Source: Yersinia massiliensis (GTDB lineage Bacteria; Pseudomonadota; Gammaproteobacteria; Enterobacterales; Enterobacteriaceae). From it: 64,000 nt of DNA. The translations under genes and the position numbers were made by a program. A model generated the notes under the pieces. It searched no databases. It was given only the letters and a program-made list of their open reading frames with translations, and had not been told where the DNA came from. The stretch is from the NCBI RefSeq assembly GCF_003048255.1, contig NZ_CP028487.1, forward strand, positions 992,001 through 1,056,000, written 5' to 3'. Below are positions 8,707-16,455 of the stretch, one piece after another (the stretch's first letter is position 1; every line of letters begins with the position of its first letter).

Positions 8707-9546
8707 ATGTTTTATCTAAAAGGAATTTGTGAAATTATAATGGATTTATATAAACTATGGTGTCTGTTGTTTTCCATTTTTTTTGGGGCCTGTATAGGCG
8801 CTTTTTTGAATGTTATCATCTATCGATTGCCCATTATGATGGCAGATAGCTTATCAAAAGGCACAACGAGGTATAGGAAATGTGGAATTTTCAAAGATAA
8901 ATTCACTCTCATTTCCCCTAGATCATTCTGTCCAGCTTGTTATTGTCCTTTACCCGCTAAGTATAACATCCCAATATTGAGTTGGTTGTACTTGCGAGGG
9001 AAGAGTCAATGTTGTCAACAAAAAATAAATAATCGGTATTTAATCGTAGAGTTAATATCAACAGTGTTAACGTTAGCAATTATCTATTTCATTGAAGATA
9101 CACACGTCATTATCGCTAGCCTATTTTTAATTTGGGCGCTTATTGTCTTATCGTTTATTGATATTGACTATTATATTTTACCTGATGCTATTACTTTACC
9201 ATTATTATGGTGTGGCTTACTATTTAATATTAATGAGGGTTTCTCTGTTTTATCTTTTGCTGTAATAGGCTCAATAGCGGGTTATCTTTTTCTTTGGTTC
9301 CCTTATTGGCTATTTAAGAGCTTTAAGGGTGTTGAGGGGATGGGACGAGGAGATTTTAAGCTAATGGCCGCGTTAGGCGCATGGTTTGGCATAACGGCCA
9401 TTCCTTTGTTGGTTTTACTTTCAGCCTTATTTGGTCTTTTGGCTTATGTCGTTATATATAATAAATTACAAAAGAAGGTTAAGTATATCGCATTTGGCCC
9501 CTGTATTTCGTTGGCCGGTATGACTTATTTGTTTTTGGTTATATGA
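8707..9546 (+). CDS. Type IV prepilin peptidase (A24 family), orphan
   Basis: This is a polytopic membrane aspartyl protease of 279 residues. The catalytic Asps lie in FIDIDYYILPD and GMGRGDFKL, both intact. The N-terminal signature GAFLNVIIYRLP is typical. Such enzymes cleave the leader of type IV pilins and type II secretion pseudopilins and N-methylate the new end. The cysteine zinc motif is abnormal: the first pair CPAC is present, but the second reads SQCC instead of CxxC. No pilus assembly genes flank it. In-frame ATG at 8740 is an alternative start. Symbols such as pilD or gspO cannot be assigned from context. Confidence 0.85.
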   Translation: MFYLKGICEIIMDLYKLWCLLFSIFFGACIGAFLNVIIYRLPIMMADSLSKGTTRYRKCGIFKDKFTLISPRSFCPACYCPLPAKYNIPILSWLYLRGKSQCCQQKINNRYLIVELISTVLTLAIIYFIEDTHVIIASLFLIWALIVLSFIDIDYYILPDAITLPLLWCGLLFNINEGFSVLSFAVIGSIAGYLFLWFPYWLFKSFKGVEGMGRGDFKLMAALGAWFGITAIPLLVLLSALFGLLAYVVIYNKLQKKVKYIAFGPCISLAGMTYLFLVI

Positions 9547-9816
9547 CTGTGTTAATAACTTAGGGTTTTATTTTCTGATGTCGTGCATTAATGCTGAGAT
9601 ATTGGGTTTTTTGAGGGGGATATTAAAAGTTATTAAGGTTGTTTTTTATTAGTAATGTGATTATTACGATAGCGCTCCTTCTTATCTTGTGTATTTCCAT
9701 TATGGCTTTCATTTTTCGCTACAAATTTCTATTTTTAACCTTTCTCATGTTTGTGAATAACGGCGAATTAATGTTATCTCTGTTATCATTATCAGTAATT
9801 TTATTAAGGTGAATGA

Positions 9817-10476
9817 ATGGATGAGATAGTCATTGGAAATATTAAGTTTACACCAGACAAGAGAATCCTTAATAAAGGAGGTGTAGTCGTTAAAATGAGA
9901 AATAAAGAGTCTGAAGTGTTGCATTTATTGTGCCATCACTATCCCTCAACGCTATCTCGAGAGGATCTTGAGAAGGAAATATGGGGTGATAGTTATGTTA
10001 CTGACAACACACTGACACAGACCATTAGCAATTTACGGCATGCACTTGATGATAAAGATCATGAGTTAGTCATGACAATCCCCAAAAAAGGGTACTGCAT
10101 TAGTACCCAGCCTATTCTCACTTCATCCGATTCGTCACAAAATTTGATATTGAGTGAAGATGAATCAACTAGAAATTTTGTGTCTGAATTTATCATCTTA
10201 ATGCCAAAGGGTATTAATAATTTTTATAAAACAAGTGTAGTGCTGCTTTTAGTTGTTTGTTGTATTGCTTCATTTAGCTTAACTTCAATTCATCATCAAA
10301 TAAAAATCAATGATGTAGGTAGCTTACCTATATTAATCGGCTTGGATGCGACAAGTGATAGTGATTTTTTATTGAAATTCAACAAGAAACCCTACATTTT
10401 TTTAAAAAAGAGAAGTGATGGTGAGTATATCGCTTGTAAATATAATGAGGGAGAGTTGATATGCGAAAAGAAATAA
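9817..10476 (+). CDS. Membrane-bound winged-helix regulator (ToxR/PsaE-like)
   Basis: The protein has 219 residues. The N-terminal winged helix (about 5-97) reads KESEVLHLLCHHYPSTLSRE, followed by NTLTQTISNLRHAL and TIPKKGYCI. A linker leads to one transmembrane segment (about 145-163), then a periplasmic tail of about 55 residues ending in a Cys pair (Cys207 and Cys216). This single-pass architecture is that of ToxR, TcpP, CadC and Yersinia PsaE/MyfE. The next gene overlaps it by 16 nt and encodes a small membrane protein, as psaF follows psaE. No psaABC fimbrial operon follows, so the target genes must lie elsewhere. Confidence 0.78.
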   Translation: MDEIVIGNIKFTPDKRILNKGGVVVKMRNKESEVLHLLCHHYPSTLSREDLEKEIWGDSYVTDNTLTQTISNLRHALDDKDHELVMTIPKKGYCISTQPILTSSDSSQNLILSEDESTRNFVSEFIILMPKGINNFYKTSVVLLLVVCCIASFSLTSIHHQIKINDVGSLPILIGLDATSDSDFLLKFNKKPYIFLKKRSDGEYIACKYNEGELICEKK

Positions 10477-10937
10477 TAATTCCAGTGGTTCTAGGGATTA
10501 TCTTGGCGGTCAGCTTAGGGTATCTCTCTGGGCGAGTATTTTCTTACCTACATCCCATGAGAAGTCTTGAAGGATATTGGGAAATGAATAGTCGTCTTGA
10601 TAATATGGCTGGTCCTTATCATGTCTACTCACGAATCAGTATTATGAATAGAGAAGTTAATTCGTCTGTTGAAGTTTATGATAAAAATCATTATGTAAAA
10701 GCTAGGCGTAATATTGTTTTTGATGTTATGGATATTGATAATAATGTTTTAGCAGGGAGAATCCTGTCTGTATCAATGGTGGATGACAATGATCATAGTT
10801 TGAGTGATTTTCTTAGTTCGCCATTTACGATAAGTCATCCTACAATCTATCGGCTAAATAAAGACACTATTTTTATCGAGCAATCTCAAGGGCACCCAGT
10901 GAATAGCTTACGTTTATTGACTCGTGTTGAAATGTGA
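10461..10937 (+). CDS. Small single-pass membrane protein, PsaF-like partner
   Basis: The 158 residues have one N-terminal transmembrane segment (about 6-26, IIIPVVLGIILAVSLGYLSG) followed by a domain of about 130 residues expected in the periplasm, rich in Asp, Asn and Ser. There is no Cys. It overlaps the upstream regulator gene by 16 nt, with GGGAG before the ATG, so translation is probably coupled. By analogy to PsaF, MyfF, TcpH and ToxS, it would protect or activate the periplasmic part of the regulator. The analogy rests on arrangement, size and topology, not on a clear sequence match. Confidence 0.65.
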   Translation: MRKEIIIPVVLGIILAVSLGYLSGRVFSYLHPMRSLEGYWEMNSRLDNMAGPYHVYSRISIMNREVNSSVEVYDKNHYVKARRNIVFDVMDIDNNVLAGRILSVSMVDDNDHSLSDFLSSPFTISHPTIYRLNKDTIFIEQSQGHPVNSLRLLTRVEM

Positions 10938-10978
10938 TTTCATATTTTTATTAATTTACTGAAGTTTGGCTTTATTGA

Positions 10979-11146
10979 TTATCTAAAAGTGAAGGTATCG
11001 AAAACATTACCACGCAAGTGGGAATGATTAATGAGGTCACGAGGTTAAACGCAGAACTCGTAGAGCAATCATCGCGCGCGTCAGAAGTATTACAAAAACA
11101 AACGTTTCAACTGAATCAATCAGTTGCTCGATTTTGCCTGCCATAA
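10979..11146 (+). pseudogene. C-terminal stump of a methyl-accepting chemotaxis protein
   Basis: Reading from 10979 in one frame gives about 55 codons ending in TAA at 11144-11146. They include GIENITTQVGMINEVTRLNA, then ELVEQSSRASEVLQKQTFQL and NQSVARF. This matches the end of MCP signalling domains (typically QMDEVTQQNAALVEE...LxxAVxxF). A stop codon lies directly upstream at 10976-10978 and no receptor sequence precedes it, so the gene lost everything but its 3' end. It marks the right edge of the AT-rich island. Confidence 0.75.
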
Positions 11147-11188
11147 AACGACCTACTCAACAAATTGATGAGCAGGTCGCTGCCAATT

Positions 11189-11833
11189 TTAGTGTGCAAT
11201 GCTCTTTTTCAGCATCTTGCTCCAAGCGGAGGGATCACCGTAATACTCGCTGGCCGGTAAAACGGTCAGCTTGCCTTGATTATCTTGCAGAACAAATGTC
11301 GGGAAGCCGTGCCCTCGCATCTTCTCGAGGAAAATGCGGCTTTTGTTAATGTGCTGGATCGATATCTCCTGAGTGGCATTGAACGCGTGAATAAATTCAT
11401 CGCTGTTCAGGCCAATATCAGTTGCAAGTTCAGCAAGTACTGATGCGTCAGAGATATGGCGGCCTTCCACATAATGCCCTTGCTGAATACGATGAAGCAT
11501 ATCGGCTCCGCGCCCACCTAACGACTCTGCAGCCAGAATCGCAGTAATCGGCGGCGTGGAGTCCATGACGGCTGATGTATCATTCAGTAAATCATTATAA
11601 TAGGCATCACCAAATGTCTGGCCGGTTAACGCAGCAATTCGTTGGTCATGAGGCATCACATAATCGCGCCATTGGTTATCAATCTGGCGGCGGTTTAGCC
11701 CAGACATCATACCTCCCGCGTGGAGTACTAGCGCTAGGTTAGGAATATCTTGCGCAGCCTGTACCAGTGGTGCTGCGCCATAACACCAACCGCATAGTGG
11801 ATCGAAGATGTAATGTAATTTTGTGCTGGCCAT
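11189..11833 (-). CDS. Cytoplasmic DsbA-family oxidoreductase
   Basis: The 214-residue protein has a thioredoxin-fold CGWC active site at residues 14-17 (FDPLCGWCYGAAP) and a cis-Pro loop in HGFPTFVLQ. There is no signal peptide, so it is predicted to be cytoplasmic, like the DsbA-like/HCCA-isomerase branch, rather than a classical periplasmic DsbA. Its redox partner is unknown. It lies 89 nt downstream of the metallo-beta-lactamase-fold gene on the same strand. Three 19-bp tandem repeats fill most of that gap. Confidence 0.82.
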   Translation of the reverse strand: MASTKLHYIFDPLCGWCYGAAPLVQAAQDIPNLALVLHAGGMMSGLNRRQIDNQWRDYVMPHDQRIAALTGQTFGDAYYNDLLNDTSAVMDSTPPITAILAAESLGGRGADMLHRIQQGHYVEGRHISDASVLAELATDIGLNSDEFIHAFNATQEISIQHINKSRIFLEKMRGHGFPTFVLQDNQGKLTVLPASEYYGDPSAWSKMLKKSIAH

Positions 11834-11864
11834 TATGGCGTCCTTAATAATATCGACTGATATG

Positions 11865-11921
11865 ATAATTCAGTACATTGGCGTTAATTCAGTACCTTAG
11901 TGCTAATTCATTCTAGTGGCG
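11865..11921. repeat. Three imperfect 19-bp tandem repeats
   Basis: Units lie at 11865-11883, 11884-11902 and 11903-11921. The shared core is TAATTCAGTAC, less well kept in the third unit. The array ends one base before the stop codon of the metallo-beta-lactamase-fold gene and lies in the leader of the DsbA-like gene. Confidence 0.7.
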
Positions 11922-11922
11922 A

Positions 11923-12810
11923 TTACTGAGGCCATTTCATCTCATTTTTCAAAACTTTGGCACTTAATTCCAAGCTAGATTCATCTTTCAGCTCAGGATA
12001 ATGCTTTTTCATTGCAGCAATCAGTTCAGCTGAATCTTTTGCTTTAGGGATCTCAGCATTTAACGTGGCCAAATAGTTTTGAGTGAAGGTCACTGAGGCC
12101 AATGTTTGCGGTGCGTTATCCAGATAATGGCCTGGAACGACCGTAACCGGTTTTAAGGCTTTGATTTTTTCCAATGTTGTCAGCCAATGTTGGCGTGACT
12201 CAGGTGTCTGAGTGTCTGCAACCCATAAATGGATATTGCCAGAGACCATGACCCCACCGACGACCGCTTTTAATGAAGGGATCCAAACAAAGGTTTTTTC
12301 AGGTGAAGGGCCGTCTAAGCCTTCAACCTCAATACTTTGTCCATCGATAGTGAAACTCTTACCTTGCAGCGGTTGTGGGACAATCACTTGAGTCGGTGCA
12401 TTTTCTTTCAAAATCGGCCCCCAATAGGCCAATTTACCTGCTTTAGTCGCCTCAATTTCTTCGATGGTTTGTGGTGTTGCAAGTACCTTGGCTTGTGGGA
12501 AAGCTTTAGTGATCACGTCCAAACCAAAATAGAAGTCGGGGTCAGCTTGGCTGATATAAATGGTGGTCAGTTTCTTGCCACTTTGCTGGATTTTCTTCAC
12601 TAATGCTTCGGCGTCGTTGCGCTGAAACTGAGCATCAATTAAAGCAACTTCTGTTTTGCCGCTGATAATCTCTGACGATACGGGGAAAACACTTTTTTCA
12701 CCGGGATTGTAGACTTCCATTTTCAATGGCGTAGCCGCATGAGCGGTTGATGCTGCTGCAAAAATAGCCATGCTGGCGAAGCTGATTTGTAATAACGTTT
12801 TCTTAAACAT
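11923..12810 (-). CDS. Secreted metallo-beta-lactamase-fold protein with degenerate metal site
   Basis: The 295-residue protein starts at Met 12810 (MFKKTLLQISFASMA), which gives a Sec signal peptide ending at STAHA (about residue 25). The fold is suggested by GKTEVALIDAQFQ, the following strand-loop and the C-terminal VVPGHYLDN. The family HxHxDH motif is replaced by QADPDF, so three of its four ligands are changed. Later His candidates in NIHLW and PGHY remain. It may bind metal differently or be catalytically dead. It resembles uncharacterised periplasmic Vmh-type MBL proteins. A LysR regulator is divergent. Confidence 0.7.
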   Translation of the reverse strand: MFKKTLLQISFASMAIFAAASTAHAATPLKMEVYNPGEKSVFPVSSEIISGKTEVALIDAQFQRNDAEALVKKIQQSGKKLTTIYISQADPDFYFGLDVITKAFPQAKVLATPQTIEEIEATKAGKLAYWGPILKENAPTQVIVPQPLQGKSFTIDGQSIEVEGLDGPSPEKTFVWIPSLKAVVGGVMVSGNIHLWVADTQTPESRQHWLTTLEKIKALKPVTVVPGHYLDNAPQTLASVTFTQNYLATLNAEIPKAKDSAELIAAMKKHYPELKDESSLELSAKVLKNEMKWPQ

Positions 12811-12916
12811 GTGATTTGTCCTGAGAGTGTCTGGGTGTGGGAGAGATAATAGATTGCATATATCGAGAGAAAAACCCGATAATGAGCAACTGTTTGTTGC
12901 GTAAATCGAGCTAATT

Positions 12917-13813
12917 ATGGATAGAATCACCGCCGCTGAAGTCTTTGTCGCGATTGTCGAACGGGGCAGTATGATTGCCGCAGCCGAGGCATTGGATATG
13001 TCACGGGCGATGGTGACCCGCTATCTGGCACAGATGGAGCAATGGGCGGGAGTACGTTTGCTGCATCGAACAACGCGAAAGTTGAGTTTGACTCATGCAG
13101 GGGAAGCAACACTGGAACGTTGCCGACGGATGTTGGAATTCGCACAGGATATGGATGCCACCGTTGGGCTGGAAAACGATGATTTACGGGGTTTACTACG
13201 CATTAGTTGCTCTCAATCGCTTGGACAGAGTGCGTTAGTCGTTGCCGTCACTGATTACTTACGCCACCATCCGCAGGTTGCGGTTGATTTACAAATGAAC
13301 AACCGCACTGTCAATTTAGTCGAAGAACGTATTGATTTGGCACTACGCATTACCAATGAGCTCGATCCAAACTTAATCGCTCGGCCACTCGCGATTTGTC
13401 ATTCCGTTGTTTGCGCCTCACCAGCGTATCTCGCCGCCAAGGGAATCCCAAAAGATCCTCATGATCTGGCGGTACACAATTGCCTAACCTATTCCTATTT
13501 CGGCAAGAGTTTGTGGCATTTTGATCAGCAGGGCGTTAAATCCTCTGTTGCCGTCGGTGGGAATCTAAGTGCTAATGAGTCCGTCGTGCTACTGAGCGGT
13601 GCGTTAGAGGGGGCAGGTATCACGTTGCAACCCAGCTACTCTGTTGCACCTTATATTGCTCGTGGAGAACTCGTAAAGTTATTACCTGATTATCAGCCTC
13701 AGGCAATGGGCATTTACGGCATCTATACTTCACGTCGGCAAATGCCAGCAACATTAAGAACAATGTTGGATTTCTTAGTGGAATGGTTTGCCACTCATCC
13801 TTTGCCAACTTGA
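12917..13813 (+). CDS. LysR-family transcriptional regulator
   Basis: The 298 residues have an N-terminal helix-turn-helix (about 5-64), with SMIAAAEALDMSRAMVTRYL containing the recognition helix and LLHRTTRKLSLTHAG the wing. A substrate-binding domain follows from about residue 90. It is divergent from the metallo-beta-lactamase-fold gene across 106 bp and is the likely regulator of that gene and the DsbA-like gene behind it. The effector is unknown. It belongs to the large group near DsdC/YafC-type regulators that carry LLRISCSQSLGQ after the linker. Confidence 0.85.
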   Translation: MDRITAAEVFVAIVERGSMIAAAEALDMSRAMVTRYLAQMEQWAGVRLLHRTTRKLSLTHAGEATLERCRRMLEFAQDMDATVGLENDDLRGLLRISCSQSLGQSALVVAVTDYLRHHPQVAVDLQMNNRTVNLVEERIDLALRITNELDPNLIARPLAICHSVVCASPAYLAAKGIPKDPHDLAVHNCLTYSYFGKSLWHFDQQGVKSSVAVGGNLSANESVVLLSGALEGAGITLQPSYSVAPYIARGELVKLLPDYQPQAMGIYGIYTSRRQMPATLRTMLDFLVEWFATHPLPT

Positions 13814-14167
13814 GTGCGAAGTGCAGTTACATTCTAAAACATATTTTTATCATCAATGATCAGTCAGAAAAAATCATTATTTCATTGAGTTACCGAGAGG
13901 AATAGCTAACGTTTAATGATCATGCTATTTATCACCCTGTTCATTACTGGTTATCATTCCTCAACTCATGCTATTGCTATTTAGCGAGCCAAAAAAATAA
14001 TAATGCGTATTTATCGGATTATTGCTGCGATATTCGGCAATTGAACAGCTGTCCTCACGACTTCTACGATTCACTACCTCATGCCGGTCAATGAATAATG
14101 ACGGGTAATAATTTGATCTGCCCGCTATCTATGGCGGGGAGATATTGTCTGACTGGGAGCTTGTATT
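13814..14167. other. Intergenic region before the MFS exporter gene
   Basis: These 354 bp between the LysR gene and the MFS gene show no ORF, RNA gene or strong repeat. The promoter of the transporter should lie in the right half. GGGAGC occurs ten bases before its ATG. Confidence 0.4.
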
Positions 14168-15328
14168 ATGCCTGTTGCGCTATTGGCATTAGCACTGAGT
14201 GCTTTTGCAATTGGGACGACCGAGTTTGTCATTATGGGGCTATTGCCTCAGGTGGCAGGTGATTTACACATCTCGATTCCAACTGCAGGTTGGTTAATCA
14301 GTGGTTATGCACTAGGGGTCGCGATTGGCGCGCCGATTATGGCGGTTCTGACGGCTAAGTTGCCGCGTAAAAAGACACTGTTGCTCTTAATGGTGATTTT
14401 TATTATCGGTAACCTGATGTGCGCACTGGCATACAGTTACGATTTCCTGATGTTGGCGAGGGTGATTACCGCCTTGTGCCACGGGGCATTCTTTGGGATT
14501 GGTGCTGTGGTGGCATCCAATCTGGTGGCACCCAATCGACGGGCTTCTGCGGTGGCACTGATGTTTACCGGTTTAACCCTTGCCAATGTGCTGGGCGTAC
14601 CGTTGGGAACGGCATTGGGGCAAGCTTTTGGTTGGCGCTCAACATTCTGGGTGGTTTCGTTCATCGGCTTAATCTCACTGGTCGCGCTTTACCGTAAATT
14701 ACCCGCCACTCAGGAAGAGGCTCCGACCGAGTTACGTAAAGAGATAGCCGCATTGCGCGGCGGTGGCATTTGGCTCTCACTGTTGATGACGGTTATTTTT
14801 GCTGCCGCCATGTTTGCGCTCTTTACCTATATTGCGCCTATCTTGACCGAGGTGACGCAGGTTTCCGAGCACGGTGTGAGTTGGACATTATTACTGATGG
14901 GGCTGGGGCTAACGCTGGGGAACATTGTCGGAGGGCGCTTAGCAGATTGGCGTTTATCCGTCAGTTTAACCATGACCTTCCTGCTGATCGCGGTGTTTTC
15001 AGCGTTATTCAGTTGGACGAGTTATTCTCTCATCGCCGCAGAAGTGACGTTGTTTCTCTGGTCGGCGGCGGCATTTTCGGCGGTACCCGCTTTACAAATC
15101 AATGTGGTCACTTATGGCAAAAAAGCGCCTAATTTAGTCTCGACGCTCAATATCGCCGCGTTCAATGTCGGTAATGCTTTAGGTGCGTGGGTAGGAGGCG
15201 TGGTCATTGCCAGCGGCCTGGGTCTGACGGCGGTTCCGCTAGCGGCGGCTGCACTCGCGGCTGTTGGATTGTTGCTGTGCCTGTATACCTTTTCCCGCGC
15301 GCGAGCGGGTAAGGTGACGGCAGCTTAG
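14168..15328 (+). CDS. MFS efflux transporter (DHA1 family, AraJ/YdhP-like)
   Basis: The 386-residue protein has 12 predicted transmembrane segments. The N-terminus LALSAFAIGTTEFVIMGLLP and the TM5 motif GLTLANVLGVPLGT are typical of the AraJ/YdhP/YdeA-type DHA1 drug and sugar exporters. It probably exports small metabolites or toxic compounds by proton antiport; the substrate is unknown. It is a single-gene unit, convergent with the lysR gene with only 19 bp between the two stop codons. Confidence 0.88.
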   Translation: MPVALLALALSAFAIGTTEFVIMGLLPQVAGDLHISIPTAGWLISGYALGVAIGAPIMAVLTAKLPRKKTLLLLMVIFIIGNLMCALAYSYDFLMLARVITALCHGAFFGIGAVVASNLVAPNRRASAVALMFTGLTLANVLGVPLGTALGQAFGWRSTFWVVSFIGLISLVALYRKLPATQEEAPTELRKEIAALRGGGIWLSLLMTVIFAAAMFALFTYIAPILTEVTQVSEHGVSWTLLLMGLGLTLGNIVGGRLADWRLSVSLTMTFLLIAVFSALFSWTSYSLIAAEVTLFLWSAAAFSAVPALQINVVTYGKKAPNLVSTLNIAAFNVGNALGAWVGGVVIASGLGLTAVPLAAAALAAVGLLLCLYTFSRARAGKVTAA

Positions 15329-15347
15329 TTAAGTCAGTGTAAATTGA

Positions 15348-16286
15348 CTATTGATGAGCAATCACCGCGGCCAATCGTTGTTGGAAGGTGATTGCTTGTT
15401 GTTTCAGATGCTCGATAAATATCTCTACCAAGGTCGATGAGGGGCGATGTATCGGTTGTATCAAGCTGATGGTAAAAGGAATGTCGACGCTAAATGGGCG
15501 TACGCAGACGCCGTCATCGGTGGCTTTATTGATATAATCCAATGCCGTCAACGGGTTAACGATTGAGACTCCCACCCCTTCTCGTACCATGGCGCAAACA
15601 GAGGCGGCGCTATGTGTCTCTAGTACCAACCTGCGGTTAATCCCTTGTTCAGCAAACAGATTATCCAACAATTGACGATAGCTGTCCGTCACCGAGAGGC
15701 TGATAAAATTTTCGCCTTGGAAATCTTGTGGTGTCAGCACTGATTTTTCCCGCAATGGATGGTCGCTTGGCAAGACACAGACTTCGTTCACGGTCATCAG
15801 TGCATGGCGTAATGTCCCTGCGGGGGTTTGGGTATTTTCGGTCAGCCCTAAGTCATGGCGTTGAGCGGAAAGCCACTCTTCCAATAACGGTGATTCCTGC
15901 GGGATCACACTCAGACTCACTTCCGGATAGCTTTCAATGAAGGGTTTGCACACCGCAGGAAGGAGTGATTGAGAAAATACGGGCAAGCAGGCAATCGACA
16001 GTTGAGCTTGCTGGAATTGGCGAATCCCCTCAGCGGCTTGACGTATGCGGTCAAGGCCGTAATAGGAGCGCTGCACTTCTTCAAATAACCGCAAGCCTTG
16101 CACGGTCGGGTAAAGGCGGCCTCGCACACGGTCAAAGAGTTTTAATTGCACCAACTGCTCAAAGCGGGCCAACTCTCGGCTAACGGTCGGTTGTGATGTC
16201 TGGAGGAGTGCCGCTGCTTCAGTCAGGTTACCGGTGGTCATCACACCATGAAAGATTTCGATTTGTCGTAGAGAGATGGCAGGCAT
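15348..16286 (-). CDS. lysR: LysR, transcriptional activator of lysA
   Basis: The 312-residue LysR-type regulator starts MPAISLRQIEIFHGVMTTGN. I chose the Met at 16286, which matches family starts, over the in-frame one 15 codons upstream. The HTH lies at about 4-62 (TEAAALLQTSQPTVSRELAR), followed by an effector-binding domain. In E. coli LysR activates lysA and responds to diaminopimelate and lysine. The divergent position next to lysA, with 169 bp between, is the same arrangement as in E. coli. Confidence 0.9.
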   Translation of the reverse strand: MPAISLRQIEIFHGVMTTGNLTEAAALLQTSQPTVSRELARFEQLVQLKLFDRVRGRLYPTVQGLRLFEEVQRSYYGLDRIRQAAEGIRQFQQAQLSIACLPVFSQSLLPAVCKPFIESYPEVSLSVIPQESPLLEEWLSAQRHDLGLTENTQTPAGTLRHALMTVNEVCVLPSDHPLREKSVLTPQDFQGENFISLSVTDSYRQLLDNLFAEQGINRRLVLETHSAASVCAMVREGVGVSIVNPLTALDYINKATDDGVCVRPFSVDIPFTISLIQPIHRPSSTLVEIFIEHLKQQAITFQQRLAAVIAHQ

Positions 16287-16455
16287 CGCATGACTCCTGA
16301 TTAGACGACTGAATAAGCTAATCCATATCATAAATGAATAGACTCAGGCTAAATAGATATTTTCCTAACAAGAACGTGATTGTTAATAATACGGTATCAG
16401 CGAAATCGTTCTTTTCGCCCAACTTATTGATTGACCAAATTATTAGGAAAACCCT

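Noticed and set aside
11134..11349. 71-codon plus-strand frame overlapping the DsbA-like gene
   Set aside because: It lies antisense to the DsbA-family coding region and starts inside the chemotaxis-receptor remnant; no independent support.
12811..12930. N-terminal extension of the MBL-fold protein to 12930
   Set aside because: The extra 40 residues have no homology and would bury a clear signal peptide that begins at the Met at 12810; the extension also overlaps the divergent LysR gene start.
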